Assembly (NCBI RefSeq): GCF_024713975.1
Contig: NC_091108.1
Span: 2,414,501 to 2,478,500, forward strand
Direction: 5' to 3'
Source: Paralichthys olivaceus
Lineage: Eukaryota > Chordata > Actinopteri > Pleuronectiformes > Paralichthyidae
Length of the DNA: 64,000 nucleotides
A program made the translations under genes and the position numbers. Below are positions 48,520-60,702 of the stretch, one piece after another (the stretch's first letter is position 1; each line of letters opens with the position of its first letter). The notes beneath the pieces were generated by a model. It searched no databases. It saw nothing but the letters and a program-made list of their open reading frames with translations, and had not been told where the DNA came from.

Positions 48520-51027
48520 GTGAGTCAGCCAGACTTTAACCCGAAAGCTAACTTCATGTGACTTGTTGTAAAGCTCCCCGGACTCATTAGTGGTTCATGG
48601 TTTTCCAGTTTCTTTCCACGGTGTCTGCCCCGTGGACTCGTTCATTACTTTAAACCCTTGAAGAATGACAGGTATGCAGCGGCTCACATATCACGGCCAG
48701 GTCACCAGGTTTAGATGCTGGTCAGATAAGATGCTGCTTATTCCTTTTTTTATTGAATGTGACCTTGCAGGATAAAGTCTTGACAGATAACTAAAATGCA
48801 AATGTAATTGTACTTTTAAACACACACTGTCTATTTAGAAATACTAAGAATAGATCTGTGTTGTTCCTTCATTGTGTTCACCCTCACATCTCCACTGTCA
48901 TTCAATACCTCTTGCACTTCAGAGAGCCACGCTCAACTCGTCATTATAACATCACTTTGAGTTTTGATTTATTGTGGACGTTCTCTATTAGCCTGTAATC
49001 CACTGAGACACAGCTGGATAGTGTTCAGGACCCCAAACTACTGTTGAAACATTTGGCCTGAAGCTGCTGCAGAGATGTCCCATCTGTTTCGGAGTAGCAA
49101 CAAGCCACATTTTACAGAACCCAAAAAAAGGGCCGCCTTTTAAAATTCCACCCCTTTCCAAGCATAGCCTCTTTAGTGTGGTGTTTTAAATGCAGGCCCT
49201 CTGGATATGTAGGCAACATGGTATGGTTTGGAAACAAATATAGCAATGAACTTTTGTAGCTTGTCTGTATTTTTCTTTCTTATCTAAATCCACATTTCCA
49301 GGAATATAGTTAAACGAGGACGAGCACAATATTACAGGACTTTGAATTTATTTTTAATAGTACAAAGTTATTTTATACAGTGTGTGGCCAAAGTTCCTTG
49401 TGATTGATGTGTGTTTTTCGTGTTTATTGCAGAAGTGGGTGTAAAAAAAATGTTGGGGTGGTCAGCGTACCGCTTTAGACTGGGAGGATCTTTCCGAATG
49501 AAGCCACCCACAGTTGGTAGAATAATGCAGCATCTCAGTGTTTGCATGACTGATATTCAAGTGTAGGATGTTTATGTTTAGTCAGCATCAGCTGCTTTGA
49601 CCACTGATGTGGGTGTGTGGGAACTGAAGCCCGTAGTGTTGAATCAAGGGTGAATTTTACATGCTGACCTCTTGTTGTCAACTCTGATACAAATACGAGG
49701 ATGAAAAGCGTGCCTCTGTTCCTGCTCTTAGATCGGAAAAGCTACTTAAATTAGATAGGAAAGCTTTGGCCTGGTACTTGTGGCTTGTATTTTTCTTGGC
49801 ACGGGCACTTTCAGCTTTGCCGTACCATTTCAGCAAGGCATAAAAATGAAGTGTCATTGCAGAGAAAAAAGAAAGAGGAGGATGAAAAGCCTTTTAAGGA
49901 TGTTGCTGGGACAGAGAATGATCTCAGAAGTCGTCCAGGAGATCGACAGTAACTTGCAAGCGTCTGTCATGTAATGGTAACGGACCAAAGCAGAATCTGG
50001 CTCTGTCATATATTGTCTTTAGGATCTGATCTTATCAGACCTCATCTGGGCCAGACTTGGACATTTGTTAGTCTCTGTTGATTTATTCATCTTAAATCAG
50101 CACCTTTCTTACATTTAACTTAATTATTGGAGTTTTATTCTGATAGATATGAGTGAAATAGATTGATGCCGTGTGTGGACAGAAATCAACACAAGTACAC
50201 GATGAAAGGTTTTGTAGTTTTAAAAGCAGCAGTGTGAACTCTGCTTTATAGATATATATTATTCATGCAGTTGTCTTTACTACCTGCTGGTCATCTGGGT
50301 TTTACTTTGTGAAAGGTCATCTCGCTTCACTCAGTCTGCATCATCTATTATTCTATTCAACTGTTGTGTAGGTGCTTAGTCTTAGGGGGTAATTAGTTGA
50401 TGAATTAATTACATACACTGTTCTTCATAGGTCGTTGATGTTGTTGGGAGATTTTCTGTTCATATCACAGGCAGAATAAATGTTTTTTCCAGTTTCCAAT
50501 CTACTTTTCTGTCCCTCTCTCTAGAGTATTTGAAAAGAAATATTTATAACCAGACTCGACATGTTACATCAGTCAAAAAAATTCCCCTCTGGCCTCAAAT
50601 ATTCTTAAACGTTGGCTATGAAAGCCACATTGTTTACAAGACCTTTAGCCACAGACTTCCTTTCCTGTTCGCCTTTGTACCCTGCTGAATTTGTTTTGGA
50701 TGGCAGAAAGGTCCGGGACCTGAGCTATTTCTTGGCTAATCTCCCATAATTGGACAATCAGCCCTTATTACAGCCATTATATTTGGCCCTGTTGAGCAAT
50801 AGTGGCTTGTCTCATCCATCCTAATGCAAGACCCAGTCTACAAAAACAGTTCTACATATCTTAACCTTTCATGAAAGACCAGCTTGGCAGCTCTTGTTTC
50901 TTTTATTCCGGGTGTGCAGCATAACAACATCCCGCACTGCTACTTTACATGTCTTAATCTCAAATCAATATAAACCCCTTTTTCATTTTCTCCAGGTCTC
51001 CAAGGACTTTCTATACATCTCAAATAA
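48474..51027 (+). CDS. spliced upstream ORF in the tesk2 leader (25 codons)
   Basis: ATG at 48474 in a good context (G at -3 and at +4). It reads MELHCSHKLLPGTTPG to the exon end at 48519, continues in frame from 50996, and stops at TAA 51025-51027. It ends 241 bases before the tesk2 start. It is not an N-terminal extension of tesk2 because of the stop. Likely a translational control element if exon 1 is used as drawn. Confidence 0.4.
48520..50995 (+). other. tesk2 intron 1, no features recognised
   Basis: About 2.5 kb with no exon-like segment; a few A- and T-runs. No RNA gene or mobile element that I can support. Confidence 0.45.
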
Positions 51028-51268
51028 GTGAAGTCCCTCCCGTCCCAGTGGACTCTTCAGTTACAGGCAGTGAGGAACTGGACCCGTAGGAATCATCTTG
51101 GACGTCTATGTGTGTGACATATTTCCTCCCAGGACACAAACTGAGTAGATTCTGTGCTGCCGTGGAATCCTCGGCACCATTAAAGCAATCCAGTCCTCTT
51201 GTCATGTGGGTACATCACAGAGGAAGGCTCATATTACCCTCACTGGTATCACCATCAGTCACATCACC

Positions 51269-54200
51269 ATGGACCGGAATAAGCGCAATTCCATTGCTGG
51301 GTTCCCAACTCGACCTGAACGTCTCACCGAGGACAGGGACACTGTCGGAGGGGCAGGGGTCTGTGAGATGGGCATGGGACCGCCTCCACAGGTCAGTCCT
51401 CGTTTTTTTTAATTCAGGGAACATTTCACTGGTGCAGGGCGTGCATTACATTATACAGGGTCCAAAAACAAACAGACTAAATTCAGCTGGGCGCAGTGTG
51501 TCATTCTGGTGAAATTGTGGATCTCATTATTGTACAGCACTATGATCACCAGAACCAGAAAGCTCCGTTTGGGTGTGTTTTGATGTTAAATTGAAATCCT
51601 TGTTATTCATGTTGTTCCCATCGACCATTTTACACATTTGTTTTGCATGAGTTGCTCTTCTGTGCCAATAATAGCATAAATGTACGAGTGAACAGGGCTG
51701 GTGCAACAAGGGATTTGTCTGTTTGTGTATTGACACATACTGGAATTTGTGTTCCCGCAGGATTTGGAAGTGGTTTGCTGAGTTGCCTAACGACACAAAA
51801 ATGAATATAGCTAGCTATTAGCTCAAAGTGTGTTTGGGTCTCGTGTATGTACTTGTTTCACTCTCTGCTCATTTCTGTCTGTGAGGAGTAGAGACTGAGA
51901 ACATCTTATGTTTGCTGGTTTAAATCACTCTTGGTATCTAGTTCTTGTCCTACGTACAGTCAGACAGATAATGTGACCTTTATCTCATTTTCCTCAGAAA
52001 CAAGTAAATTATAGCAGTGCAGATACTGCCCTGTCAGATAAATCACCCATTTGGCCTGTTCTCACCGGTCTGTTCATATCTTCTGCAGGTGGGCAGGGTG
52101 TGGCCATCGTCCTACAGAGCCCTGATCAGTGCCTTCTCCTGTCTCACACGCCTTGATGACTTCACCTGTGAGTGGATTGGCTCTGGATTCTTCTCCGATG
52201 TCTTCAAGGTGGGGTTGAGATCCGTTATTACTTGTTCTCTTATTTCTGCGTATCCTTTTTTCTCCTTTCATTTACTCAGTCGGTCTTTGGCTTTCCCCTG
52301 CTCTGCTTGACTTCATCTTCTGTCTGTTTCAATGTGTAAAGATCATACGTACTCATAACCACAGGACTGATTTCTTTTTCCCTTGTTGGTGTAAAAAATG
52401 ATGCTTGTGTGCTGTGCATTTTGTGCATTAGTCATGTCACAACCCAGCTCAATAGAGTGTCAGACAAGGAGGGAGATGACTGTTGACGGTTATGTTTAAA
52501 GACATATATTTAAACAAAACAAGATAGGAAGGGCCGTCAGGGAAAGACAACCTCATCCCTCAGAGAGTGCAAGACAGAGACACGAATGATGCAAGGCCTT
52601 TTAAAGGGCAGGGCACACCAGACCCAGGTGTGTACTGATCGTAGCTGACGTCACCTCCATATACGACTGAGGGAAAAGAAGAACAGGGACCCCCCCAATA
52701 CAAAAAAAGATAAGGGGAACTTGCTGAGTGTGGCTCTTACAGATAAATGGCATTTGTGAGTGAAGAAACTGACGCCCAGATTCATTTTCTGTTTGATTTG
52801 ACTTGTCAAGTTGATGTGCTCGGTGGGTCGAAGACTGATTGTTTCCGAGTGAGCTTGGTCTTCACTCATGACTGTGTCGCAGACATTTTTAGGTCAAGTT
52901 AGACTCCGTTCAAAGACATCAATTAAATACGGGGTTGTTAACCCTGTTACTTCCCCTCCCCCTTGCAGACATGTGAATGGGAGTCACACAAGCACATTTA
53001 GTGCTATTAGTTTGGCTTTGCTAAATTAATCCCTCATCATCAGCATCCATCAGCAGAGGAATTACATTTTCTTCATCGAGTTGTGTCATCAAAGCCACCG
53101 TGACAGTGTGCAATTATAGCACGGCTCAGTTTAATTTGTAATTAGAGCCCGACTGAAGTATCAGCTGGCCGATAAGAACCTTTCACAGACATATTTGTAT
53201 TGTTTATGTTTGTGCTGATATGAAGTTCTGTATTTGACAGAATAGACATATTTACATTTATGTTTACATTTGACGTAAAGTGATTATTTATTTACGTTGG
53301 ATGGTTGTAACTTGTGATTTTATAATACCTGTTTTGTTGTGGATTTCTTCAGAGTTTTTCTCTATAAATGTATGTGTGTGAACACCACTGACTTCTGGTT
53401 TTCATGTAGTTGAATGGAAACTCAGTACTTAAATTAGACTGACATTAAGCCAGGTTCCTTTTAATGTCACATTATTTGTTGTATCAGATTATATTTTGAG
53501 TTTCCAGTATTTTAGACTGTCTGTCTTTTTGAATTTGAATTTCAGTATGACCTTAGCTAACAGTGTATTTGACTGGTGAACTGGTGCGACATTCAGTTTC
53601 CACTGTGTCTCTTATTGATGTTACTGTGTCTGGCAGCTATTGAGTGTGGTGCATCTGGTTAAAGGGCGGCAGACATTAAAGGTCCACGTGTTGCAAATGG
53701 AGTTTTATATTAATTGACTTTTATTAGCTGTATGAAGAACCATACTACATTATAGTGTCACCCATTGTTCTCTGGGTATGCCAGCTGTCGAAAACACCCC
53801 CCATTGTGGGCTGTGGAAACACAGCAGCTTATTCATATGAGTGATGAAAGAACAGAACAGCACAAATAAACAACAGCAAGCAGTTTCAATCATTGATATA
53901 CACGTTTACAGCTTGGTTCAATTAATAAAACTCAATTTCTGACGATGGAGTGAAAAAGTGTTTAAATAGAGGCTGTTGGAATTTAATAGCAGCAGCACTG
54001 AGAGTCTCCGTCCCTCTGCATGAATCCCGCCTCTTGTCGAGCAGAGGGAATGGCAGCGCACTGATGAAAAGCTGGGTCAGGTTGAATGAAATGAAAAGGC
54101 GCAACATAGATAGTGATAAAAGTGGAGGCCAAGAGGAGGAGGAGAAAAAGCTTCTGATGGTGGAGAGCTGTTGAAAGGGTTGGAAGTGTGGGGGGGTTGA

Positions 54201-54782
54201 GTGGAGCCTTCAGGAGTTCACTGTGAATGTAAGGGATGGGGCAGACAGGGGCTGTGGAGGAGTTCTGGGCAAGGGAGAGATGAAGGGGGTTTGTTGAAGG
54301 GTTTGAAGGACAAGAAGGACAAGGAAACTAGGGAAAGTGGAGGGGCGAAAAGACATATCCAAGAGCAGAGCATGCATGAGTGGAGAGGAGAAGGTTTGGA
54401 CTGACAGCCAAGGAAGATGGGAGAGAAACACACTACTACTACTACTTCTACTACTACTGGAGGAGATGAGGATTGAGGATGGCAGGTTTGTTGGAGGCCA
54501 CAGCGAGGAGGAGAAAGAGGGGGATCAGGAATAAATTCAGATGGGGGGATGTGAAGAGTGAGGAATGGGGGGGTTGGAGGAGGATAGACGGATGTGGGGG
54601 AGGAGGCCTTCAGAGGAGTGGCCATCTGTTGTTACTGCTGTCCTGTGGTGGAGACTGTCGGCTCTTACAGCCCGGCCCCTCGCTTTGAACTTGAACGGAA
54701 CAGAGAGATTTCTGTGTCTGTATGTATGAGATGGAGAGAGAAGCAGACAGAGAGCTTCCCTAAACAGAAACAGACTACACCA

Positions 54783-54824
<42 letters not shown>

Positions 54825-57800
54825 GGATAACTCCCCCTCTATATCAAGAGCTTTTTTAATTTACCACTCCCATTTTTGTCCAGCAGTATATTTCACTGAC
54901 TCTCCCTCCTATGTAACCCATATTGATTTGGCCTCCGCTGTAAGTGACACCGTCTTACGTTGTGTCACCAGTGTTTGGTGGCTGTGATGATGGAAGATGG
55001 TCAAAGAGCCACTGTTAGAAGATGATTTAAATATAAATGTGACTGACATTGTGGTCGGAATTTCTCTTGAGTTTGTGACGTCAAACAATGGCAATGGGAG
55101 AGGAGTCAATCTCCTTTTTAAACAAGTTTACTTGAACTTAGAAAGAGGAAACATCAGTGTTTTATTCTTGCTGGTTGAGTCACTTATAATCTAATTCTGA
55201 GCTAATGCTTATCTCATCCTGTCTTTAGATGTTGAGTGAGGCACTAACAGCGACTTGCAGAGACTTTGTGTGTGAAGTAAAATCACATTCATCACATTTT
55301 CTGCTCAGTCACAGCAATTCAGCAGTTAGTCAATCTAGGTCAGAGGGTTAATAGAAGAAAACGTAAGAAGAATATAATTTCCATTACTACTGCCTCTTTG
55401 GTATCAACATTTCCGTAGATTCAAGGTTACAGGATCATCCGAGTCGTAATTTTCACCTGCCATTATTTTTGTCAAACGATATATTATTATTTGAGTGCCA
55501 TCATATGTCGTCATATTTGTTTTCGAAAAAACGAAGCATATTATTAGTGCATCTGTGCAGAATTGGAACCTCTCTGGCATAATGTCTGGTGTGGTTTAAC
55601 ATGTTGTTGTTGTGTAATTGGGGACAAGGCTCTCATACTGAAGTGAACATGTGATCTAATTCACTTTGGGGTGACATCATGCATTGCCAAACTTCATTGT
55701 GGTTCTGTTTTGTTTCCTATGTTGCGTATGATGGAGCAACTTTTCAAGCCGGCACATATATCACGTACATCACGTATACCCAACTGTGATTGTTGTTGTT
55801 GTGTAATTGTTTGGTAACACAACTATGCACTATGCATTTTTGATCGATTCCCAGTACTCTATTCCTTGTCTGGAGCTCTTGATCATGTCTGGATTGTGTT
55901 GTCGCTGCTGAAGGCCGTCTACCTGCAGTTGGGCTCAAACCTCTGTGACCAGTTAAACTCACTCTATACACACAGGAGCATCAGTGAAGCGTTTAAACTA
56001 CTGAAACCTACATTCGGATCTAAATGTGTGTCAGGAAATGAGTAAACAAGTGTGGGTAGCTCAGTCTGCAGCTGAGCAGCTCAGTCACTGTGGTTTGTAG
56101 GTTGATATTTCCTATTTGTATGATATACTTGAGCATATTCAGAAGAACCTACATACTCAGTAATTTATGTACTGTGGCATCGCTGACACCTGAAGTGTGA
56201 ATGTCATCTTTCTATTTTCAAAGACTGAGCTGACAGAGAGAATAAAAATGCTTCCACGTGGGACTTTTAACAGAAAATGTTTAAAGCAGTTGCTTCAGTT
56301 CGGAGATTAAATTTGCTAATTGCTCTTTTAGAGGTTTTTCACTCAATGAAATGGACTGTAGTTATTTTTGGAAAGGTAATTCCACTGTGTTTTTTTACAC
56401 AGCACCATTAAGACACACATGTTTTCTAATCTCAGTGTTTGAACCTCTACTTTGCTATGACAGATTTCCAACATTTGAATTCCAGAGAGGCCCTGTATGA
56501 GATCTTTGGTGGGCCGGTAAAAAAGTTTTTCAAACCCTAGTTGACTCCAGCCAGAGATGGATGCATGAATGGTGATGCCCCCATTATCTAACAAAGGTGG
56601 AAACCAAAATCCCAATGCGCAATAATAAAAAATTGATTGTGTAGCTCTGGACTGACATATTAACACTCATAGGGGGGGTCAGTGACCTCATTTCACTTCT
56701 CTTTTATGTCCTGACTTCCTCTTTTGTGTCTCGCTGCATGCACCCATAGTGACCCAGGTCGAAAAGTCTAAAAAAAAGAGTTTCATTTTTAGACAAATGT
56801 TTAATCCCTGTGTGTTTCTATGAGTATACTTCAAACATTGTGATTGTGATTGTATTTCCAGCATGTTAAAGTGTGGCATCATTTGACTGTTTGACAGGTA
56901 CGTCATCGAGCTTCAGACCAAGTCATGGCTCTGAAGATGAACAAGATCAGCAGCAACAGAGCCAACATGTTGAGAGAGGTCCAACTAATGAACCGGCTTT
57001 CACATCCAAATGTACTCAGGTCAGTAACTGAATAAAGTTTTGCTCACAACAATCAGACACCGGCCATATTACTCAAATAATAAATAACAAGTAAATAATT
57101 ACATTATCACAGGATGAGCTCCTTTATAATACTTGATCAGTCCATGTGTAATAAACTGATTATTGGCAATGATTTCCTGTCCGGCATGTTTAATGGTCAA
57201 ATCCAAAAGGCCTATTGTGAAGATATTTATAAGATGTAACTTGAAATAAGCTCAGTCTCCTAAATTCACGTAGGATTATTGAGAGTTACAGTCACTCAGG
57301 AACAACTGACACAGTGTACACGTCTGCTTTTACCCAACTTCATCGTGTAACTTCATGAGTCTGTGGTTGTGACCTGTTTCCTCTGGGGTTGGTTAGAAAC
57401 TGTGTCAAACACAGAGCCTATTAACAATGGATTTTCTAGACTGCCAGCTCCTGTTAGGGCTGCACCAGATGCCTGGAGGCAAAAATAAAGCAAGGAGAGC
57501 CCCCTCTATCACCAAGGAACGGGACGAGGCTTTGAACCCTCATGTTAAATTATTGATTGGACAAAAGGGACAAAGTATGACAGTGTGGGAGCAGCTTGGT
57601 CTGACTCTGTGGTCCTGAAGGTCTTCAAACCAGCTATTTAGAGGTGCTGCACGTCAGACCTGTTGACTGACATTTCACAATCAAGTGAGATGAGACTTCA
57701 TGCAGCAGAGCTGATTGACTTTTCCACAACAACAGCACAGACAGTGTCAGAATTGGTGAACTTGTGTTTGTGTAATAGAGTGTGTAATTACAATTACACA

Positions 57801-60669
57801 ATAGAGCAATTGTGTAATTACTTTATATTCCCCAACCATGACTTTCTCCAGAATACATAAGGGTATGAAAAAGCCTTTTGAGAGCAGTCACATGCACATG
57901 GAAGGGTTTGAAGAAATGTCTTGATGATTTGAAGGCCTGGAGCTCGTAGAATATATTTTTGATATGCTTGAAAAATACAAACTCAGTTAATCTCCGTGAT
58001 ATTGAGGAAGCAGTCCGCTAGCAGCACCTTAGAGCAGCTTTCAAAAGCGATGCTGCACATGAATGCAGGCGTCCTCCTGATGATCTGTAAGACAACTTGT
58101 TACTTAAGATGGTTCATGCATTTTTATATTTCCTTTTGTCACTACACTTATTCTGTATTTTGTGGTTATTTTTGGACTATTATTGTTTTATTTTCCTTTT
58201 TTTAAATTGTGTTTTTACTTTGTATAAAGCAAATAGTGTTGTTTTGGCTTCACAGATTCACATTCTCTTCTGAGCTCCTAAGCGGGAGAGTGTGTCTTTA
58301 CCAACATGCACATACATGCATAAATATCTGTGTGTGTGTGTGTGTGTGTGTGTATAATTTTTGCACAGGCTCACACATGTACGGTATTCTTTACAATGCC
58401 ATCTTTGTTGAGCACGCCTGCTGGATTGTGTGTCTGTCTGTGTGTTAACAAGCAGGCACTGAGGGGGTCATTGTTAGCTCAAATCTAACAACGACCCATA
58501 AAGTTGACCTTTTCATTGCCTCCGGATTTATGAGGCCGTCAGTGCTGCTTGTGAGCAAAGTTGGTTTATACATTTCTCTGCACAAACACCTCGTTTTTTT
58601 ACGTTGGTTGAAGCAGAGCATGTGTCCGTGGTTGTTGTACGGTTAATCGTGTGAAGACAGAGCAACCTTTAATTCAACAGTGGTCGAGAAACACGAACAA
58701 ATAGCAGAGAGGTAAACGGTGTGTTTATTTGAATGTAGAGATTGATAGGTAAGGTGGAGGGAGAAATGGATGGAATGCAGATAAAGCAACTGAGCTGTTA
58801 TTATCCTTCTCTCTACAGACTCTCAGCTATAACTTGCCTGGTCTTGCCCACTGGAATTTTACATTTTTCCTTAACTGTTCTTGCAGCTTTCTTTGTTCGC
58901 TACCAGTAAAGAAGGCCACACACGAGCCAGGATTTGATATATCTGCTTTATTTTAATTGAAATGACCCGATAGTTCAGTGGCCCTGAGGGGCAGATAAGA
59001 AAATATAATGACCAATCAAAAAAACACAACAGTGAACGTAGAGAAACTAAAAATGCTGGATGTGCAGGGTTTTCTATCCACCGTGGTTTATATCCTCAGA
59101 TGTGTTTGTGTGTCAGTCTCCATCTTTTATTCATTCTTTTCAAATCAACAAATGTCCTGTACAGCACCTTCATTTTGAATGTCTTTCGTGTCTTTGTAGG
59201 TTCAAGGGAGTGTGTGTCCACGAAGGCCAGCTTCACGCTCTGACGGAGGTAGATACACACACACACACACACACAAACACATGCACACACACACCTCTGT
59301 GATGTGCAAGATCAAAGTGTCTGCCTCATGAAAAGTGATATACTGATATGATGCTGAAAATATGTTCCAGTACTTCCAGTATGTTCCAGTACTTGTGTTT
59401 ACCTGCAAATTTGAGCCCCTGCAAATTTAATGTCTGTGTTTGTACACATTCCAACTTTTTCCAACCATGAACACGACACGGCAACACGCCAGTCTGTAAT
59501 AAAACTAAATGTTCATGTGTATACATATCACTTAGTATGTCTGCATGAGAGAGACAGAGGGAGTGCAGAATACAGGCTGCTAATAAAATTCTCCAGAAAT
59601 GCTTAATGTGACAGCACAAATCATTACGGTAAGAGTGAGCAATACTTTCAGGTTGCACATAGCCTATAATTATCCTTTGTACGTTTATAAGTGTTTCTTT
59701 GTGTGTCTGTGCGTGTGAAGGAGAGGAGTGTTACTGATAGTTATTAAAATGTCTGACCTAATTCTTTTGATGTGGAGGAGAACTGAGGGTGAAATAGAAT
59801 TAATAGGTCAATTCCGTCGTAGTGAATAGCTTCTTCTATATACAAACACTCTTCTCTAAAACAACTTCTCTAAAATACTCCAATGTGAAGTTGATGCACT
59901 CTGACAAATCGAAAAATACTCTTGAATTTACAACCAGAAACATCGGCTAGGTAAACAAAGCTAGGTATTTGAATTTCAGGACACGGGTAACATTGCTAAA
60001 TCATGGATTCTTTGCATGGTGCAAAACAAACTTGGGCGCTTGAAGAATAGAGATGGGTATTTTTAATAATTTTCTTTATTTACTAAATTATTAATAAAGC
60101 AAACAACTGTCCAATTATAGAAACTACACAGAAACACGCATTCATCATAGATGCAAACATTCAACCAGTGTGGCAATGCACATCTATAAACATGCTTGTA
60201 TTTAAGAACACACGCAATCAAATACAAGTAAATGTGGACAAATGGCACAAAACACACAATTCATCCCACGGAGAAGAAAGACCACACTGTTGAACTCTGT
60301 TCTTCAAGGCAACACACATGTGTACATGGTTACACTGTTGGGCTCCTCAGTGAATGTGCTCATTGTAGCTTTGCCAAAAGTGACAAACACCGACTTTCTG
60401 CAGTCTCATTGTAAGAAATTGCCGTGCACTAATTGCAAAGTGAACGCATGTATTGTTAGACACACACATAAATACACTTACGTGCACGCTGCGGTTGGTC
60501 TTGTTTTCATGCTGCAGGATAAACAGATCCTGTTGTGTCGTGTCAGGACCTATATGTGAATGCTCTGACTGTGGTAGCAGACCCATGCTGTTATGTTACC
60601 TGACCCCCACCATGAGGCCGTGCAAAGAGGAAATGGAGAATGAAGTTACTGCACGGCCCAAGAAACAAG

Positions 60670-60702
<33 letters not shown>

